This document shows, piece after piece, positions 54,579-58,360 of a stretch of 58,360 bases of DNA. The position numbers and the translations under genes were made by a program. Numbering within the stretch: position 1 is the stretch's first letter; the number at the start of each line of letters is the position of its first letter. Under the pieces are notes generated by a model, which ran no database searches, was not told the DNA's origin, and worked only from the letters and a program-made list of their open reading frames with translations. This stretch comes from Rhizophlyctis rosea (taxonomy: Eukaryota > Chytridiomycota > Chytridiomycetes > Rhizophlyctidales > Rhizophlyctidaceae), in assembly GCA_027596075.1 (NCBI GenBank), contig JADGJC010000260.1:1-58360 (forward strand), given 5' to 3'.

Positions 54579-57520
54579 ATGTCATCACACTCACCATCCG
54601 ACACCGACCTCGAAGAAGGCGAGGTGATGGAGACAGAAGGTGCAGACCTTGTGTCTTCTGCACATACTTCGATTGAGGCACTCGGTCCTGCGGAAGAAAG
54701 TCAGGAAGAAGGAATCGCGAATGATGGCGCGGAGGTGGTGGGTCGTGCGAGGGGTTTGCGGAAACGTCGGCAGGATGGTGAGAGTGGTGGGGAGCGTGCG
54801 CCGAAGCGGTCGAGTACTGGGCGCAGGGAGGGTGCGTCTGGGGTTGGGGAGGAGGGGATGGCGGTGGGTGGTGAGGATGGTGGACGGGCGGGAGAGGGAA
54901 CGGGTGGTGGTGGGCGGGTGCGTGATTTCAACCTGGTGCCGGAGATTGTGATTACTCAGGCGGATAGTAAGGGTGATCAGAGGGTGGGTGCCGGCGAGGT
55001 GGTGGTTGACGAGAGGGTTGAGGAGCAGAGTCTTGTGAGGGCGGAGATGGTTTCGGAGGATGCTCATGTGGATACGACTACCATTGACCGAATCGAGAGT
55101 TCTGGTGAACACGCGAATGTCGCTCCTGGAACATCGGACGTGATGCAAGACAACATTGCCGACGTCGACTTCAACAGCATCGCGGAACAGAGCAGGCGTC
55201 ATGATGGGACGTTTATGGGAGCGACCGAACAGCCTTCGAATGTCGTCAACGGCACCAGCGGCTCTGAAGCTCGTTCCGCCATGACATTCTTCGACATCAT
55301 CCCCATGACAGTCGTCGCCACTCCAGACACCACCACTCAGAACTCCCCCAACTCCGCTCAACTCACATCCGACCTCACAACAACCCTCCCCAACTGCGAC
55401 CCCACACCCTCCTCCTCTTCCCCCGATCCCACATCACCCCTCACAAGCCTCGCCACCACACTCACCCAAACCTTCCAAACCCACCGCACAAACCTCACCA
55501 CCACCTACAACACCCACCTCGCCACCCTCGCCCAAACCCACACCTACTTCCAAACCTACCTCACCCACCTTGCATCCCAAACCTCCAACCACCTCCACCA
55601 AGCCTCCCAACAAGCCCTCGCCGCTCACCAACACACCACCCGCACACAAGCCCACCTCGACCGCGAGCGTGCAAATCTGACGCGGCAACGTCGCGCACTT
55701 GAGGGTCGTGAGCGCGATTTCGAGTTTCGGAAGTCGCGGTTTGAGGCGGAGTGTGTGGAGAAGGCGCGGAGGGGTGTTGAGGAGCGGGAGAGGGCGGTTG
55801 TGGAGGAGAGGGAGAAGTTTGTTGCGGAGGTTGAGAGGCGGAGGGAGGAGGTGGAGAGGGAGGTTGAAGGGAGGATGAGGGGTGTTGAGGAGGAACGGGA
55901 AAGGGAGTTTCAAGGGAGGAAAGTGGAGTGGGAAGTTGAACGGAAAAGAGTGGAAGAAGAATTGAACGGACGGATGGCGGATGTTGCGGCGCGGTTGCAT
56001 GATGTCGAGAATGCGAAGCGGGAGTGGGAAGTCGAAAAGTCGAAACAGGTGGAAGATAACGCTCGAGATCTTTCGTTGATGAAAGAACGCCTCGAAACGG
56101 AGTATACCGCCAAACTCGCCGCGCTGGAACGCGACTTTAAGGAAAAGAAAGAAAACTTCGAACGTACCCACGCTCAACAGAGCGCGGAGGACATGCGGAC
56201 GGCGCGCGAGGGGATGGTGGCAGAGTTTGAGGTGCGGGAGCGGCAGTGGGAGGAAGACCGTCGGTCTCGGGAGGCGGAGTGGGAGATGCAGAAGCGCGGC
56301 GAGAGGGAGAAGATGGTTCATCAGGCTGAGGAGTGGAAACCGGGCTTGAGGGACGACAAAGAGATGGAGGTGGAGGCGTTGCGGAATGAGATGGAGAGGA
56401 AAAAAGAAGAAGAAGTCGCCGAACGCGTAAAAGACGTTGAATCCACCTGCAACGACCGCCTCGCAACCCTCCAAACAACCCTCGAAGCCGACAAACAAGC
56501 CTACCAAACCACGCAACTGGCGCTTCTCAACACCGCGCGGGCCGAGTATGAGGCTGAACTTCAACGGCAGTACGACGAGCGGGAGGTGTTGAGGGGCAGG
56601 GAAGTTGAGGAGGAGGTTGCGAGGAGGGTTGGGGAGGTTGAGAGGAGGATGAGGAGTGAGATGGAGGAGAGGAGGGTGGAAGTTGAGGGGCGGTGGGAGA
56701 GGGAGTGGGAGGAGGAGATAGTTGAGAGGACGGTTAAGTGGAGGGAGGAGATGGAGGTTGAGAGGGAGAAGTGGATGGAGGAGTGGAGGAGGGGGGTTGA
56801 GAGGGGGTTGGGTGGTGGGGAGGAGGTGGGTTTTGTTGATGTTGCGTTTTCTTTTGTTGATACGACGATCATAAATCTCAACTCCGTTGCCAATATCTTT
56901 TCTTCGACCGCACCCTATCACAGGTAACAATCAACATCGGCGGAACGCACTTCACAATCAGTACCGACACCCTCATGGCAGAAGAAGGCCACTTCTTCCA
57001 CTCCCTCTTCGCGACTCGCTCCACCCTTCCTTCAGCTTCTACCACCACTTCACAACTAACCCACCCCGCAGGGCCCGCACCAATCTTCCTCGACCGCGAC
57101 CCAACCCCCTACCCCTACATTTTCAACCACCTCCGTCACCTCCAAACCATCACCGCCGCTCTCCCCGTCACAACCCCACCCCCACCCCTCCCAACAACCG
57201 AAAAAGACCTCCTCGCCCTCAACCACGAAGCCCAACACCACAACCTCACATCCCTCATCACGCGCACCGCCTCCGCTCTCGAAGAACTCAAATCCAAAAC
57301 CACAAACGAGGAATCGACCACCGAGAGGAAGGGTAAAGGAAAAGAAAACCCAAAAACTGAGGAAGAAACGAAAAAAGGCACCAAAGCTGCAGGCCACAAC
57401 AAACTCGCCTGTCCGTGGTGCAGTCAAGTGAAGGCTTGTGTCATGTTTGTGAAGTGGGATGAAGGGAAGGGGAAGTATTTTTGTGAGAGGTGTCGGTGGG
57501 GGTTTTCGTTGAGGCGTTGA
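54579..57520 (+). CDS. long coiled-coil protein with C-terminal T1-type BTB and zinc-ribbon-like end
   Basis: Two exons, 54579-56825 and 56924-57520, 947 residues; the 98-base intron has GTGGGT and ATCACAG ends and phase 0. N-terminal ~270 residues are acidic and low complexity with a bipartite nuclear-type signal (KRRQD...APKRSS). About residues 300-740 form a nearly unbroken charged coiled coil. Exon 2 starts VTINIGGTHFTISTDTL and continues FFHSLFAT and IFLDRDPTPYPYIFNHLRHL, the tetramerisation (T1/KCTD) subclass of BTB, which often pentamerises or binds cullin 3. The last 35 residues hold C-x2-C (CPWC) and C-x2-C (CERC), a possible zinc ribbon. Function unknown; a scaffold or ubiquitin-ligase adaptor is a guess from the BTB class. 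Confidence 0.8.
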
Positions 57521-58080
57521 GTGTGTAGGTTGGGGGGGTGTGCATGATGGCGATCGTTATCTATTCCTTGTGTATATTCCTCGCGGTTTGTTGCGGTTGC
57601 TTTTGCTTTTGCTTTTGCTTGTTCTCCCCCTCCCTTGTCTGTTATGTACGTCGCCGGCGGAAGGCGACGGGCCGAAGATTGTATGATACTGCTGTTTCAC
57701 TCAAATTTTGCTTTCGACGATAGTCTGCGTATCGTCCCCTTCGAAACACGGTGTTGTGTTGTTTTCCTCCACCGAAACTCGTTGCGTGCTCTTCATGCTT
57801 TCTCAAAACAAACACCAACATGATGCCTATAAACCCCCGTCGCTCAGTAACCAACGTCTCCGCGAACACGCGGAAAGTTTGATGTGAATGCAAAACCCGT
57901 CAAGTCCAAACTATTACATACAAGAAAAACCCATCGACATACATCAATTCTATACATCACTATACAATATACATCTATGCATAAATATATATACAATACA
58001 CATCAATCACACACACCGAACACACAAACAGAAACAACAACACACAGGCCCGTAATGCGGCCTTTCACAAAAAAATAATC
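57521..58080. other. 3' flank, nothing recognised
   Basis: A TTTTGCTTTTGCTTTTGCTT short repeat at 57600-57620 and A/T/C-rich sequence near 57900-58050 with repeated TACA/CACA. No gene seen. Confidence 0.35.
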
Positions 58081-58170
58081 GGAAGTGGAGGGATTTGAAC
58101 CCACTCACGCCCAGGAAACATATCCTCTTCGCACGCAAAAAGGTGCGGACTGCAAAGTCACATCTCCGGA
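58081..58170 (-). tRNA. tRNA-like sequence, possibly degenerate
   Basis: On the minus strand the end reads GTGGGTTCAAATCCCTC, a T-arm with one mismatch, then CACTTCC plus G. GGAGATG about 80 bases upstream can pair with CACTTCC with one mismatch and one G-T. A CGCAC...GTGCG stem with an eight-base loop and an AGGA...TCCT variable-arm-like stem lie between. The D-arm is too small and the anticodon loop too long, so no identity is given. An intron-bearing or decayed tRNA is possible. Confidence 0.3.
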
Positions 58171-58360
58171 ACGGGTGAGACTCCCTTTGCAGCCTTGGAG
58201 CCAGCGGGAACTCCTTACAGCCAAGGTGGTCCAAAGAATGGACCAGGCCGCATAACGGGGGGAGGGGGGGTGCGTCGGGGGTGGCCCGAGGAGGGGGGGC
58301 AGGCCGGGGGTGGCGTATTTGAGACGCCTGGAGGTGGGTGATAGGGAAGCTACCGAGGAG
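58171..58360. other. window end, G-rich
   Basis: Imperfect inverted copies of CTTTGCAGCCTTGGAGCC and CTTACAGCCAAGGTGG, then G runs. Not assigned. Confidence 0.3.

Overview
The window looks like nuclear DNA of a fungus, most likely an early-diverging zoosporic (chytrid-type) lineage, although the sequence alone does not fix the order. Genes have many short GT-AG introns of about 50-150 bases with CTAAC/CTAAT-like branch points. There are two 10-N scaffold gaps (11418-11427 and 21992-22001). The proteins are typical of fungi: an alpha-arrestin, a hybrid histidine kinase, a polo kinase, a cell-wall-type GPI protein, Pfs2, eIF5B and tubulin chaperone E. Placement is inference from style and gene content.

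Layout. 1-6100 is a degenerate, gene-poor margin: an F-box gene with a frame break and a nearby partial copy of its tail (minus strand), two unrecognised minus-strand genes, and a decayed DUF4360-type gene. 6641-10703 (-) is a thirteen-exon gene whose product has an RRM-like N-terminus and a PHD finger. 11195-12030 holds two copies of a dispersed non-coding repeat; a third lies at 23430-23830. 14468-15318 (-) is heme oxygenase. 16920-17420 is a broken piece of the fatty acid synthase alpha ketosynthase. 18472-19170 (-) is a small secreted GPI-type protein, divergent from Pfs2 (19556-22800 +). 24291-27764 (-) is a MASE1-type hybrid histidine kinase. 28908-29735 (+) is a Rossmann oxidoreductase and 30551-31490 (+) a secreted dienelactone hydrolase-like protein. 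31822-36564 (-) is eIF5B. 37371-38272 holds two kinds of structured non-coding repeats. 39349-41944 (-) is an arrestin fused to a PPxY motif, two UIMs, an SH3 and a SHOCT-like tail. 43143-43215 is tRNA-Arg(CCG). 44666-48551 (+) is a polo-like kinase in sixteen exons. 49089-50790 appears to be a non-coding transcription unit with a tandem array of homologous introns. 51357-53042 (+) is tubulin chaperone E, and 54579-57520 (+) a coiled-coil protein ending in a T1-type BTB domain.

The genes do not form a pathway cluster; they are a mix of housekeeping functions (mRNA 3' end formation, translation initiation, mitosis, tubulin folding) and signalling. The most unusual material is non-coding: the homologous-intron array at 50005-50764, the palindromic tandem repeat at 38102-38272 with a paired base change in both arms, and the hairpin-bearing dispersed repeats. 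Exon joins were worked out by hand from splice signals. For the RRM/PHD gene, the arrestin, the polo kinase, heme oxygenase, the hydrolase and the BTB gene the summed exon lengths are exact multiples of three, which supports the models.
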